Assembly: GCF_010974945.1 (NCBI RefSeq)
Contig: NZ_JAAIVB010000011.1
Coordinates: 113,487-177,486, forward strand
Direction: 5' to 3'
From: Noviherbaspirillum galbum
GTDB taxonomy: Bacteria; Pseudomonadota; Gammaproteobacteria; Burkholderiales; Burkholderiaceae_D
DNA: 64,000 nucleotides
Shown: positions 50,148 through 58,195 of the stretch, piece after piece
Layout: each line of letters opens with the position of its first letter
Numbering within the stretch: the stretch's first letter is position 1
Notes under the pieces: generated by a model
The model's database searches: none
What the model was told of the DNA's origin: nothing
What the model saw: only the letters and a program-made list of their open reading frames with translations
Program-made: the position numbers and the translations under genes

Positions 50148-51505
50148 CGCGACAAGCCCCGCCGTTCAGGGCGGGGAAGGATAGCGCGGACGGCGTAGCC
50201 GTCCTTGTCAACGTGGAATGTATGCTGTATGTTAATACAGTATGCAGCGACTTCAAGCGTTCAAATACGAATTGATGCCGAATGGCCACCAAGAGCGCCA
50301 GATGTGCCGCTTCGCTGGCTCGTGCCGGTTCGTTTTCAATAAGGCGCTGGCGTGGCAAAAGGGGTGCTATGAGCAGGGGAAGAAGAAGCTCGGCTACGCC
50401 GGGTTGTGCAAACTGCTCACCGAATGGCGCAACAGCACGGAAACGGCCTGGCTGGCCGATGCGCCGGTTCATCCCTTGCAACAGACGCTCAAGGATTTGG
50501 AGCGGGCCTACACCAACTTTTTCGCCAAACGGGCTGACTCCCCCCGCTTCAAGAAGAAAGGTCACTCCGACAGCTTTCGCTATCCTGACCCGAAACAGAT
50601 CAAACTCGATCAGGTCAACTCACGCTTGTTCCTGCCCAAGCTCGGCTGGCTTCGCTACCGTAACAGTCGGGATGTACTGGGAAGCGTGAAGAACATCACC
50701 GTGAGCCAGTCGTGCGGCAAGTGGTTCGTGAGCATCCAGACCGAGCGCGAGGTGGATCAACCCATCCCACAAGGTGGCGCGGTCGGAATCGATCTGGGCG
50801 TTACCCGGTTTGCTACGCTTTCCGATGGCAGTTACATCGAGCCGCTCAACAGCTTCAAGCAGCATGTAACTGCATTGCGCAAGGCGCAGCAGGCCATGAG
50901 CCGCAAAACGAAGTTCAGCAACAACTGGAAGAAGGCGAAAGCCCGCGTCCAGCGCATCCATTCCCGCATTGGCAATGCCCGCCGCGACTTCCTGCACAAG
51001 ACCTCCACCACGATCAGCCAAAACCACGCGATAGTGTGTATCGAGGACTTGCAGGTACGGAACATGTCTAAGTCGGCGCCAGGAAGCACCGAGAAGCCGG
51101 GGAGAAACGTTCGGGCCAAGTCGGGACTGAACAAAGCCATCCTCGATCAAGGTTGGTTTGAGTTCCGCCGCCAGCTGGACTACAAGCTGGGATGGCAAGG
51201 CGGCTGGCTTATGGCAGTACCATCGAAGAACACGAGCCGCACCTGCCCATGTTGTGGCCATGTGTCGGCGGCCAACCGACAGACACAAGCCAGGTTCGAG
51301 TGCGTGGCGTGTGGTTTCGAGGAAAACGCCGATGTGGTCGGCGCGATCAATATTCTAAGGGCTGGACACGCCCGGTTCGCCTGTGAAGTGAGCGATGCAG
51401 CAATGCCGCCAGCAGCAGGAACCCACCGAAGCGACTCAGGGACGGCTCAACGTCGCGCCTGAGCGCCGTAGGAATCTCTGGCCTTCAGGCCGGGGAGGAT
51501 GTCAA
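50148..51505 (+). mobile_element. IS200/IS605-type element with tnpB only, second copy
   Basis: The left-end hairpin is CCCCGCC-GTTCA-GGGCGGGG (50157-50176). The right end GGGGAGGATGTCAA (ending 51505) shares GGGGAGGAWGTCAA with the element at 47.1 kb. The left boundary is uncertain within 50146-50153. No tnpA. Confidence 0.8.
50242..51462 (+). CDS. tnpB: TnpB (OrfB) RNA-guided nuclease family, canonical
   Basis: 406 aa, intact. N-terminal wedge-type domain (QAFKYELMPNGHQERQM, FNKALAWQKGCYEQGKKKLG). RuvC-I Asp in VGIDLGVTRFATL. RuvC-II Glu in IVCIEDLQVRNMS. Zinc ribbon CPCCG...CVACG. RuvC-III Asp in ENADVVGAINILRAG. All three acidic residues are in canonical places, unlike the copy at 47.1 kb. 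The guide RNA should extend across the right end (51505) and take its guide from the sequence just beyond (AAGGTGGCCGAGGCGCTG). Confidence 0.92.
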   Translation: MQRLQAFKYELMPNGHQERQMCRFAGSCRFVFNKALAWQKGCYEQGKKKLGYAGLCKLLTEWRNSTETAWLADAPVHPLQQTLKDLERAYTNFFAKRADSPRFKKKGHSDSFRYPDPKQIKLDQVNSRLFLPKLGWLRYRNSRDVLGSVKNITVSQSCGKWFVSIQTEREVDQPIPQGGAVGIDLGVTRFATLSDGSYIEPLNSFKQHVTALRKAQQAMSRKTKFSNNWKKAKARVQRIHSRIGNARRDFLHKTSTTISQNHAIVCIEDLQVRNMSKSAPGSTEKPGRNVRAKSGLNKAILDQGWFEFRRQLDYKLGWQGGWLMAVPSKNTSRTCPCCGHVSAANRQTQARFECVACGFEENADVVGAINILRAGHARFACEVSDAAMPPAAGTHRSDSGTAQRRA

Positions 51506-52047
51506 AAGGTGGCCGAGGCGCTGCAGGCCGATGCGGTTGCCAGGCGCATACTCGCCAAGGGCGTCAATCCTGACGCCGGAGCGCTGGTTGGCGTGCGCAT
51601 TTCGCTCAACATCCTGAAGGCGCGTGGCGTCGCGGTGCACACGATCCACGCCGGCAGCGCGCGTGGCGGCCACATGAAAACAAGGGCTTCTACAACGGCG
51701 CGGTGCTCGACTACCGCAAGGCGGTCGTGCTGAAGGACGCGTACTTTAACGTCAGCCAGACTTGCCGGGAGAAGATCGCATCGGGGCAGGAATCCAAGCA
51801 TCCGATGGCCAGCGTGGACGGCGTGCTGACAGAGGTTGCCGTGGATGCGCAGACGTGGGGAGTGGAAGTGCGTTTCAATCCCAAGCGCTGGCACCTGTTC
51901 TGCGACATGAACGACCGGCCGGTCTGGTACGCCTCGGAGGTCACGCTCGTTGGTCACCGCGCGTATTGCCGCGGCGAGATTGTGTTCCATACGCAGGACA
52001 CCGCGCCACCGAAGGCTGGTGATGCAGAGAGCGCCGTGGTTTTCTAA
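51506..52047 (+). pseudogene. plasmid-type gene cut by tnpB element and frameshifted
   Basis: The frame KVAEALQADAVARRILAKGV, then LKARGVAVHTIHAGSARGGHM, continues in a second frame as NKGFYNGAVLDYRKAVVLKD, ending at 52047 (GDAESAVVF). The change occurs in ATGAAAACAAGG at 51674, where two extra A would explain it. The probable original start ATG (50145) lies just left of the tnpB element and is in frame with 51506. The family is not recognised. Confidence 0.7.
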
Positions 52048-52070
52048 CGGCGCACCGAACGCAGCAACAT

Positions 52071-52107
52071 CGCCCGTCTCCCTAACCGGAGATGGGCGTT
52101 TTCTTTT
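52071..52107 (+). terminator. intrinsic terminator
   Basis: CGCCCGTCTCC (52071-52081) pairs with GGAGATGGGCG (52088-52098), followed by TTTTCTTTT. Confidence 0.9.
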
Positions 52108-52138
52108 GGTTCGACTGATCAGGCGACGCCAAGGACGG

Positions 52139-52933
52139 TCATTGCTGACCCGTTGGCGCAGTCTTGCGGGCAGTGCGCTGGTGCGAGGGCGGCAGGCGCC
52201 GCAACGTGCGCAGGGCTTCGGGGGCGAGGATGTCGATGGCGCGCATGTCCACCGAGAGGTAGCCCAATTCATTGAACGCCGACAGCGTGCGGCTGACCGT
52301 CTCCAGCGTCAAGCCGAGATAGTTGCCCATCTCCGCGCGCGTCATGAACAAGTTGAACCGACGCCCCGAGAAGCCCAGCTGCGCGAATCGGTCAGACAAT
52401 TGGAGAAGGAAACGCGCAACCCGGGCCTCAGCGGACAAGGAACCAAGCGAGACGACCCGCGCCTGCTCCGCCATGAGGTGCCGGCTCAGGACCTCGTAGC
52501 TGGAAACGTCAAGCTCGGAGTACCGTTTTCCCAGCTCGGTGAACGTCTTGAACGGCACGAGGATGATGTCGCAGCTGGACATGGCAACCGTTTCGCAGCC
52601 ATAGCGCCGGTTGTGCATGCCATCGACGCCGAAGACGTCGCCCCGCATCGGGAAAGACAGGATCTGCTCGTTGCCCAAGTCGTCGATCATCGCCGATTTC
52701 AAAAACCCGCCATGCACCACATAGAGCATCTCAAAAGGCTGGCCGGCGCTGTGGATGCGCTGACCTGTCCTGTAATGCATATGGTGGAAATGCGTGTCGT
52801 CCGCACGAATGGCATGCGTCACCGGCAGCCGCAGGAGGGCGCAGACTTCCGCCAGGGTGGACCAAAGCTTGCCGGACCGGCTTGTGACCAGGGCCGCGCC
52901 GTCAGACTGATCGGATTCGTTTAAGGTGGGCAT
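52139..52933 (-). CDS. Crp/Fnr family transcriptional regulator
   Basis: 264 aa. A cyclic-nucleotide-binding-type beta-roll (RTGQRIHSAGQPFEMLYVVH, GDVFGVDGMHNRRYG), a long dimer helix and a C-terminal HTH (MTRAEMGNYLGLTLETVSRT). The HTH recognition helix (E-T-V-S-R) is FNR-like. The N-terminal Cys cluster of FNR is absent, with only CALL present, so oxygen sensing by an iron-sulfur centre is unlikely. The target genes are unknown. It is divergent from the next small genes. Confidence 0.9.
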   Translation of the reverse strand: MPTLNESDQSDGAALVTSRSGKLWSTLAEVCALLRLPVTHAIRADDTHFHHMHYRTGQRIHSAGQPFEMLYVVHGGFLKSAMIDDLGNEQILSFPMRGDVFGVDGMHNRRYGCETVAMSSCDIILVPFKTFTELGKRYSELDVSSYEVLSRHLMAEQARVVSLGSLSAEARVARFLLQLSDRFAQLGFSGRRFNLFMTRAEMGNYLGLTLETVSRTLSAFNELGYLSVDMRAIDILAPEALRTLRRLPPSHQRTARKTAPTGQQ

Positions 52934-53131
52934 GAAGACTTTCCGGCAGCGCGGTGCAGATGAACCAGTTATTACGCTGACAATTATTTACCTATGGCAA
53001 CATTTCTATCTTACCTTGGCTTTCTGATGGCGTCTGCCATGCCGTATTTCCTGTACCTCGCCAATTAAGTTTTTTGAGACATCTCCAGCCGCAACGCCTA
53101 TTCCGTCCGACAGGACTTTTCTGGAGAACTC

Positions 53132-53329
53132 ATGAACATTGCACAGCACTGCCAGCTTTCTGGCAAAGAGATCCGGCGCTTGATGCGCGTTCACCGCATC
53201 ACCATCGACGCCATCGCGACCCGGTACGACCTCACCAAGAAACGCGTGCGCGAGGTACGCATGACCGGCGTTTCCGGCTTTCTGGCCAGCGAGTGGCATT
53301 TCCTGATCACCGGCATCTGGCTGCATTGA
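53132..53329 (+). CDS. small HTH-like protein, 65 aa
   Basis: ATG 53132 follows CTGGAGAACTC. MNIAQHCQLSGKEIRRLMRV, then HRITIDAIATRYDLTKKRVR and EVRMTGVSGF. The middle fits a helix-turn-helix. Proteins of this shape (IRRLMR-x-H-[RI]-T) recur on plasmids. It leads a short two-gene unit with the 87-aa gene 17 bases on. Confidence 0.65.
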   Translation: MNIAQHCQLSGKEIRRLMRVHRITIDAIATRYDLTKKRVREVRMTGVSGFLASEWHFLITGIWLH

Positions 53330-53346
53330 GAAAGAGGAGACATCGC

Positions 53347-53610
53347 ATGTACCTCCCCGTTGAAGATCGGAGCCAGGACCGCTCCAGCCGTCCCGAAACA
53401 CGCAATCCCTTGCTGAAGCTGCCGGCTGCCGCCCGGCTCGCGGCCCTGCCGCCCGAGTCGAAGGCTGCGCTGCGCGAGCTGCTTCTCGAGCTCAAGGCGC
53501 ATTGCCGGGAAAACGCCGAGAAATGCTGGCGCTCGCACAAGCCGCCGATGGCCATGTACTGGAAAGCTATGGGCGTGTGGATCGGGCATTGCGCCCGCCT
53601 GCTGCGCTAA
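53347..53610 (+). CDS. hypothetical protein, 87 aa
   Basis: ATG 53347 follows AGAAAGAGGAGACATCGC. The protein is helical and basic (RLAALPPESKAALRELLLEL, KAHCRENAEKCWRSHK), and it ends with KAMGVWIGHCARLLR. Probably a small accessory protein co-transcribed with the HTH gene upstream. A terminator follows. Confidence 0.65.
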   Translation: MYLPVEDRSQDRSSRPETRNPLLKLPAAARLAALPPESKAALRELLLELKAHCRENAEKCWRSHKPPMAMYWKAMGVWIGHCARLLR

Positions 53611-53653
53611 ACCACGCCTACCCGGTGGCTTTTTCGCCTTTTGACCCTATATA

Positions 53654-53686
53654 CCCCGTATGCGCCATTGGCCATGCGGGGTTTTT
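53654..53686 (+). terminator. intrinsic terminator
   Basis: CCCCGTATG (53654-53662) pairs with CATGCGGGG (53673-53681), followed by five T. Confidence 0.88.
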
Positions 53687-53717
53687 CGTTTGGATCGCCC
53701 GTTCGAGCGACAGAACG

Positions 53718-54389
53718 TCAGGCCTGTTTGCGCCCGTGCCGCTGGGCAAGGGAGCCCAAATGCGCCTTGTCCGTTTTGCGTCCCGGCGCCATCCGCCCGG
53801 CCTGAAGCCGCTGCACGATGTCTTCCACCTCATCAGGGGTGAACACTTCGGACGTCTCTGCCTTGATGTATGGAATGAAGCCACCTGTCATCACGTTGTC
53901 GGGCAGCGGGCTCTTGAGTTCGGCTTCGCCGATGAACACCACAATGGAATGCAGCGCCTCATCCGGCACGCCGAGAAACTCCTTCAGCACGCGCACATGC
54001 CGGGCGTTCTGGTGCAGGGGATTCTGAAACTGGTGTGTTGCGCCGCTACCCATGCGCTGCGTCCACCGCGGCTGGTTTTCGCTGCCGAAGATCCAGCCGG
54101 CCATGTTCTTGGTCTCGATCACGAAGATGCCTTGGCGACTGACGATGACGTGGTCGATTTGCGTCGTGCCAGTCGGCGTGGCCAGGGTGACGTTGTTGAG
54201 GTCACGGTAGACCTTGCCGTCAACGGTCAGCTTCTTTGCGGCCGTGACTGCCAGCTCGCCACGCTTGCCCTTGGGGACGAGCCGCAAGCACAGGAGGACC
54301 ACGCCCACCAGCAGGGCGGCAATGAGGATGGGCTGGTGCAGCGCATTGCCGAGCGCCTGGACAATGGGTTCGAGATAGCGGTTGGACAT
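53718..54389 (-). CDS. NERD-domain membrane protein
   Basis: 223 aa. One membrane segment (~residues 19-39: QPILIAALLVGVVLLCLRLV) precedes a NERD domain: ELAVTAAKKLTVDGKVYRDL, TQIDHVIVSRQGIFVIETKN and GWIFGSENQPRWTQ. The D...E-x-K layout is that of restriction-endonuclease-like nucleases. NERD proteins are predicted nucleases, and several are linked to defence or plasmid maintenance. The C-terminal part is basic. It is divergent from nrdJ. Confidence 0.88.
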   Translation of the reverse strand: MSNRYLEPIVQALGNALHQPILIAALLVGVVLLCLRLVPKGKRGELAVTAAKKLTVDGKVYRDLNNVTLATPTGTTQIDHVIVSRQGIFVIETKNMAGWIFGSENQPRWTQRMGSGATHQFQNPLHQNARHVRVLKEFLGVPDEALHSIVVFIGEAELKSPLPDNVMTGGFIPYIKAETSEVFTPDEVEDIVQRLQAGRMAPGRKTDKAHLGSLAQRHGRKQA

Positions 54390-54487
54390 GCAAACGGTTC
54401 CTGGGGTGACTGAGGCAGCAGCGTAGCACTTTTGAGAGGCCGGAAGAACCGGCTGCAGGCGGACTGTGGCAAGTTTGTCCCAATCAA

Positions 54488-54522
54488 AACCATTATTTCA
54501 AAATTGCGATTTGGGGCAAGAT
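54488..54522 (+). promoter_or_regulatory. shared promoter box, copy 4 (nrdJ)
   Basis: AACCATTATTTCA (54488-54500) and CAAGAT (54517-54522), with the 26-bp offset. It precedes the ribonucleotide reductase gene. Confidence 0.55.
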
Positions 54523-54610
54523 TTGAGGTCGGAAGACTTTTTTTCTCATCACATATCCGGTGCCATGCCAATTTCGGCATGCTTTGTCAATTCAACAAGG
54601 AATCAATATC

Positions 54611-57103
54611 ATGAACGCACCTGTCACTCCGAACCTGACCACAATGCAACCGCAGGACATCAGCACCGAAGTGTTGATCGAGAAATACGCCAAGGGGGGC
54701 GAAACTACCGTTGCCGAAGTCCAGCAGCGTGTCGCCGCCGCCCTGGCGCAAGTCGAAGCGCCCGAACACCGTGAAGCGTTCGCCAAAACGTTCCTGCACG
54801 CGATGCAGGATGGCTTCATTCCGGCTGGGCGTGTTGCCAGCGCCGCCGGCACGGACCTGCAGACCACGCTCATCAATTGCTTCGTGCAGCCGGTGGCCGA
54901 TTCGGTCTCTGAATCCGTCAACGGTCGCCCCGGCATCTATACCGCGCTGGCGCAAGCAGCTGAAACCATGCGCCGCGGCGGTGGCGTGGGTTACAACTTC
55001 TCGCACATCCGTCCCAAGGGCGCTCGCGTGAAAGGAACCGGGAGCGCGGCATCCGGCCCCATCTCCTACATGAAGGTGTTCGACCGTTCCTGCGAGACCG
55101 TGGAATCGGCCGGCGCGCGGCGCGGTGCGCAGATGGCCGTGCTCAATGTCGAGCATCCCGACGTCTTCGACTTCATCACGGCGAAGAAGGAACGCGGCCA
55201 GCTCAACAACTTCAATATCAGCGTGGGCGTCTCCAACGCCTTCATGCAGGCTGTCCAGAACGATGCGGCCTTCGAACTGGTACATGACGCCGAGCCCTGC
55301 GACGAGATCAAGCAGGCCGGTGGCAGGCAGCGTGAGGATGGGAAGTGGGTGTACCGCACGGTCGCGGCCCGGGAGATCTGGGAAGCGATAATGCAGAACA
55401 CCTACAACGCGGCAGAGCCGGGCGTGCTGTTCCTCGACCGCATCAACGAGGAAAACAACCTCCACTACTGCGAAACCATCGACGCCACGAATCCCTGCGG
55501 CGAGCAAAGCCTTCCCGACTACGGCTGCTGCTGCCTTGGCAGTGTCAACCTTGCCGCGTTCGTGGAGGAACCGTTTAGCGATGACGCATGGTTCAACGAA
55601 GAAAAGTTCGCAGAAGTGGTGGCAATTGCCGTGCGCATGCTCGACAACGTGCTGACCGCGACGAAATGGCCGTTGCAGGAGCAGGCCACGGAAGCGGCAA
55701 ACAAGCGCCGCATCGGTCTTGGCTACACCGGTCTGGGCGACGCGCTGATTATGCTGGGCATTCGCTATAACAGTCCGCAGGGACGTGCGAAAGCTTCTCG
55801 GATCACGGCCCTCATGCGCGACAATGCGTACTTGGCATCGATCGATCTGGCAAAGGAGCGCGGCGCTTTCCCCTTGTTCAACAAGGATAAGTATCTGGCG
55901 TCGGGGTTTGCCAAGCGCCTGCACGCATACATTCGCGAAGCGATCGCCACGCACGGCATCCGTAACTCGCATTTGCTGTCGATTGCGCCAACCGGCACCA
56001 TTTCGCTGGCGTTTGCGGACAATGCGTCCAACGGCGTCGAGCCTGCGTTTTCGTGGTTCTACAACCGCACCAAGCGCATGCCCGACGGCAGCAAAAAGCA
56101 GTACGTTGTCGAAGATCACGCCTATCGGTTGTATAAGGCGCAAGGCGGCGATGTTGCCAGCCTGCCCGAGGCGTTTGTCTCGGCGCTGGAGATGTCGGCA
56201 GACGATCACCTGCAGATGGTGGCTACGGTCGCACCGTATATCGATGCGGCGATCTCCAAGACGGTCAACGTCCCGGCAGAGTATCCGTACGAGGACTTCA
56301 AGAACCTCTATCTGGATGCGTGGAAAGCTGGCCTGAAAGGCATCACGACGTACCGCCCGAACGACATCCTGGGTGCCGTGCTGTCGGTGGAAGCGCCGAA
56401 GGCCGTCGAGTCGCAAGCGGTGGCGACGAATGCGCCAGTGGAAAACAACCCGCTGACGCACCGTATCGAGTCCCGCCCGCTCGGGGAACTGGACGCGGTG
56501 GCCATCAAAGATACCTATTGGACGAATGAAGGTGCCAAGAAGGTTTTCCTGGTCATGTCGTTTGCAAAGGTCGATGGCGTGGTCAATGGTCAGCCGGTAA
56601 CGATCGAGCGTCCCATCGAGGTGTTCATGCCGGCCGGTCAGTCCGAAGGCCAGCAGTGGATCACCAGCCATATGCGACTGCTTTCCAGAAGCGCGCGCAA
56701 GGGCGATTCGGTGGCGGAGATATTGGCCGACATGCGCGAGGTGCCTTGGGATAAGGGTCCAGTGCGGTGTGGAACGATCGAGAAGAAGGATGGGTCAGGC
56801 GCGCGAGTGCCGCTGTACCATGACTCTGAAGTCGCCGCGATCGCCTACCTGCTGCAATCCGCGTTGAAGCGCCGCGGCTTTCTGGATGAGGATGGCAACC
56901 AGGTGCCGGTGGAGAAGCTTGCAGCTCTGTATGCTGCTCGCAACTCCGGTCAGGCCGCTGTCGAAGTCGCCGCAGAAGCCCCGAAGCCTGTGACGTACAA
57001 GGCCGTGGGCAAGAAATGCCGCGAATGCAATACGCCCTCGGTAATCAAGCGCGATGGATGTGAGTACTGCCAGCATTGTGGCGCCATCGGCAGCTGCGGT
57101 TAA
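54611..57103 (+). CDS. nrdJ: class II (adenosylcobalamin-dependent) ribonucleotide reductase
   Basis: 830 aa. An N-terminal helical domain leads to the RNR barrel: ASAAGTDLQTTLINCFVQPV with the first active-site Cys, RRGGGVGYNFSHIRPKGA, and the finger-loop ATNPCGEQSLPDYG with the radical Cys and Glu. The C-terminal region carries CREC...CEYC-QHCG, the re-reducing and zinc-binding tail of NrdJ. No NrdB partner is needed, since the radical comes from B12. The gene lies behind promoter-box copy 4 and has its own terminator. Its place among accessory genes is unusual, and a host class Ia enzyme may exist elsewhere. Confidence 0.95.
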   Translation: MNAPVTPNLTTMQPQDISTEVLIEKYAKGGETTVAEVQQRVAAALAQVEAPEHREAFAKTFLHAMQDGFIPAGRVASAAGTDLQTTLINCFVQPVADSVSESVNGRPGIYTALAQAAETMRRGGGVGYNFSHIRPKGARVKGTGSAASGPISYMKVFDRSCETVESAGARRGAQMAVLNVEHPDVFDFITAKKERGQLNNFNISVGVSNAFMQAVQNDAAFELVHDAEPCDEIKQAGGRQREDGKWVYRTVAAREIWEAIMQNTYNAAEPGVLFLDRINEENNLHYCETIDATNPCGEQSLPDYGCCCLGSVNLAAFVEEPFSDDAWFNEEKFAEVVAIAVRMLDNVLTATKWPLQEQATEAANKRRIGLGYTGLGDALIMLGIRYNSPQGRAKASRITALMRDNAYLASIDLAKERGAFPLFNKDKYLASGFAKRLHAYIREAIATHGIRNSHLLSIAPTGTISLAFADNASNGVEPAFSWFYNRTKRMPDGSKKQYVVEDHAYRLYKAQGGDVASLPEAFVSALEMSADDHLQMVATVAPYIDAAISKTVNVPAEYPYEDFKNLYLDAWKAGLKGITTYRPNDILGAVLSVEAPKAVESQAVATNAPVENNPLTHRIESRPLGELDAVAIKDTYWTNEGAKKVFLVMSFAKVDGVVNGQPVTIERPIEVFMPAGQSEGQQWITSHMRLLSRSARKGDSVAEILADMREVPWDKGPVRCGTIEKKDGSGARVPLYHDSEVAAIAYLLQSALKRRGFLDEDGNQVPVEKLAALYAARNSGQAAVEVAAEAPKPVTYKAVGKKCRECNTPSVIKRDGCEYCQHCGAIGSCG

Positions 57104-57146
57104 GCAGTTTGATTGCCCCGAAAAATCCGGGGAAGTTTGATCCAAC

Positions 57147-57178
57147 AGCCGCGTCTCCTTCGGGAGCGCGGCTTTTTC
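57147..57178 (+). terminator. intrinsic terminator of nrdJ
   Basis: AGCCGCGTCTCC (57147-57158) pairs with GGGAGCGCGGCT (57162-57173), followed by TTTTTCTTT. Confidence 0.9.
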
Positions 57179-57385
57179 TTTGAAGCGCTCACGCCACTTC
57201 AGTTTATCTACTCGCCAGCAATTCTGTGCGCTCGCCTCTGCGCATGTCGGGCTTCTTTACAGTCGCCACAATTTTTTCTGCCCGCGGAAGCTAAGGATAT
57301 GATTTTAAGACGAATTTCAGACGGGCTTGCTACTTGCTTACGTCTGTCGATTAGACATTTCACGAACGGCTGAGGAAAGCAAATA

Positions 57386-58051
57386 ATGACTTATAGAATG
57401 CTCCTGAGGGTGTTGGCCTTCATGTGTTCGTTTTTCGCCGTTAGCGCAGCGCATCCTGCAATCATAAATAACCCAGTATCCATTCACGATCACAATTCTT
57501 ACATCTCGGACACGGTACACAAGCTCGAATGGTATAAATTCAACAATACCGACACAACCGTTGGGCTGTCTTTGAACCAAGTACGGGCGAGTGATTTTTA
57601 TCAATCAGGTAATTGGCGTGTTGCCTCAGGTGCAGAAGTCAATGGGCTATGGAGCGAATTCGGGTGGACTGAAGACACGCCGAGCGCAGGCACTAACAGT
57701 AATGATGGTCTTGTAGATGCATTAGCAAATTATCTGGGTTCGACATTTACGTACAAGGACGCGCACAACGATGCTGTATTTATCGACGCGATCACCACGG
57801 AGCCGAGTTGGGTAGAAGGATATGATCTTTCATTTGCAAGAATGATCAGAAATAATTCCGACAATGATGCGACCAGCGGACATGACTATGTGCTCACAAG
57901 GTATTCCGCCTGGTCCTCCAGCTTTGTAGTTCAAGGGATCGGGACATGGCTTGTAAGGGATATGCCAAACCACGCTGTTCCGGAACCTGGATCACTGATG
58001 CTAATCAGCATGTTGTTATTCGCAATTGTTTGCACGCGGCGTCGGTCATAA
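57386..58051 (+). CDS. PEP-CTERM sorted extracellular protein
   Basis: 221 aa. Signal peptide at residues 1-25 (LRVLAFMCSFFAVSAAHPA). The body has YISDTVHKLEWYKFNNTDTT and a lectin-like beta pattern. The C-terminus is a textbook PEP-CTERM tail: VPEPG, then the hydrophobic helix SLMLISMLLFAIVCT, then RRRS. Such proteins are processed by exosortase EpsH/XrtA and linked to exopolysaccharide production. No exosortase is in the window. Lower GC than its neighbours. Confidence 0.9.
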   Translation: MTYRMLLRVLAFMCSFFAVSAAHPAIINNPVSIHDHNSYISDTVHKLEWYKFNNTDTTVGLSLNQVRASDFYQSGNWRVASGAEVNGLWSEFGWTEDTPSAGTNSNDGLVDALANYLGSTFTYKDAHNDAVFIDAITTEPSWVEGYDLSFARMIRNNSDNDATSGHDYVLTRYSAWSSSFVVQGIGTWLVRDMPNHAVPEPGSLMLISMLLFAIVCTRRRS

Positions 58052-58195
58052 AAATAGGACCCATCATATTGAGCAATTACTCATGCTGTGCCGGAAATTT
58101 CTACACGGCTGCGCAAGTAGCGCTGAATGACGAAGCGATCGTTATCTGCTCCGCGTGAATCGCTCCAGTCAAATCCAGCATGGACGAGAACCAGA

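Noticed and set aside
54587..56671. 694-aa minus-strand open frame
   Set aside because: Lies wholly within nrdJ on the opposite strand; a GC-rich shadow with His/Arg/Val bias and no domain.
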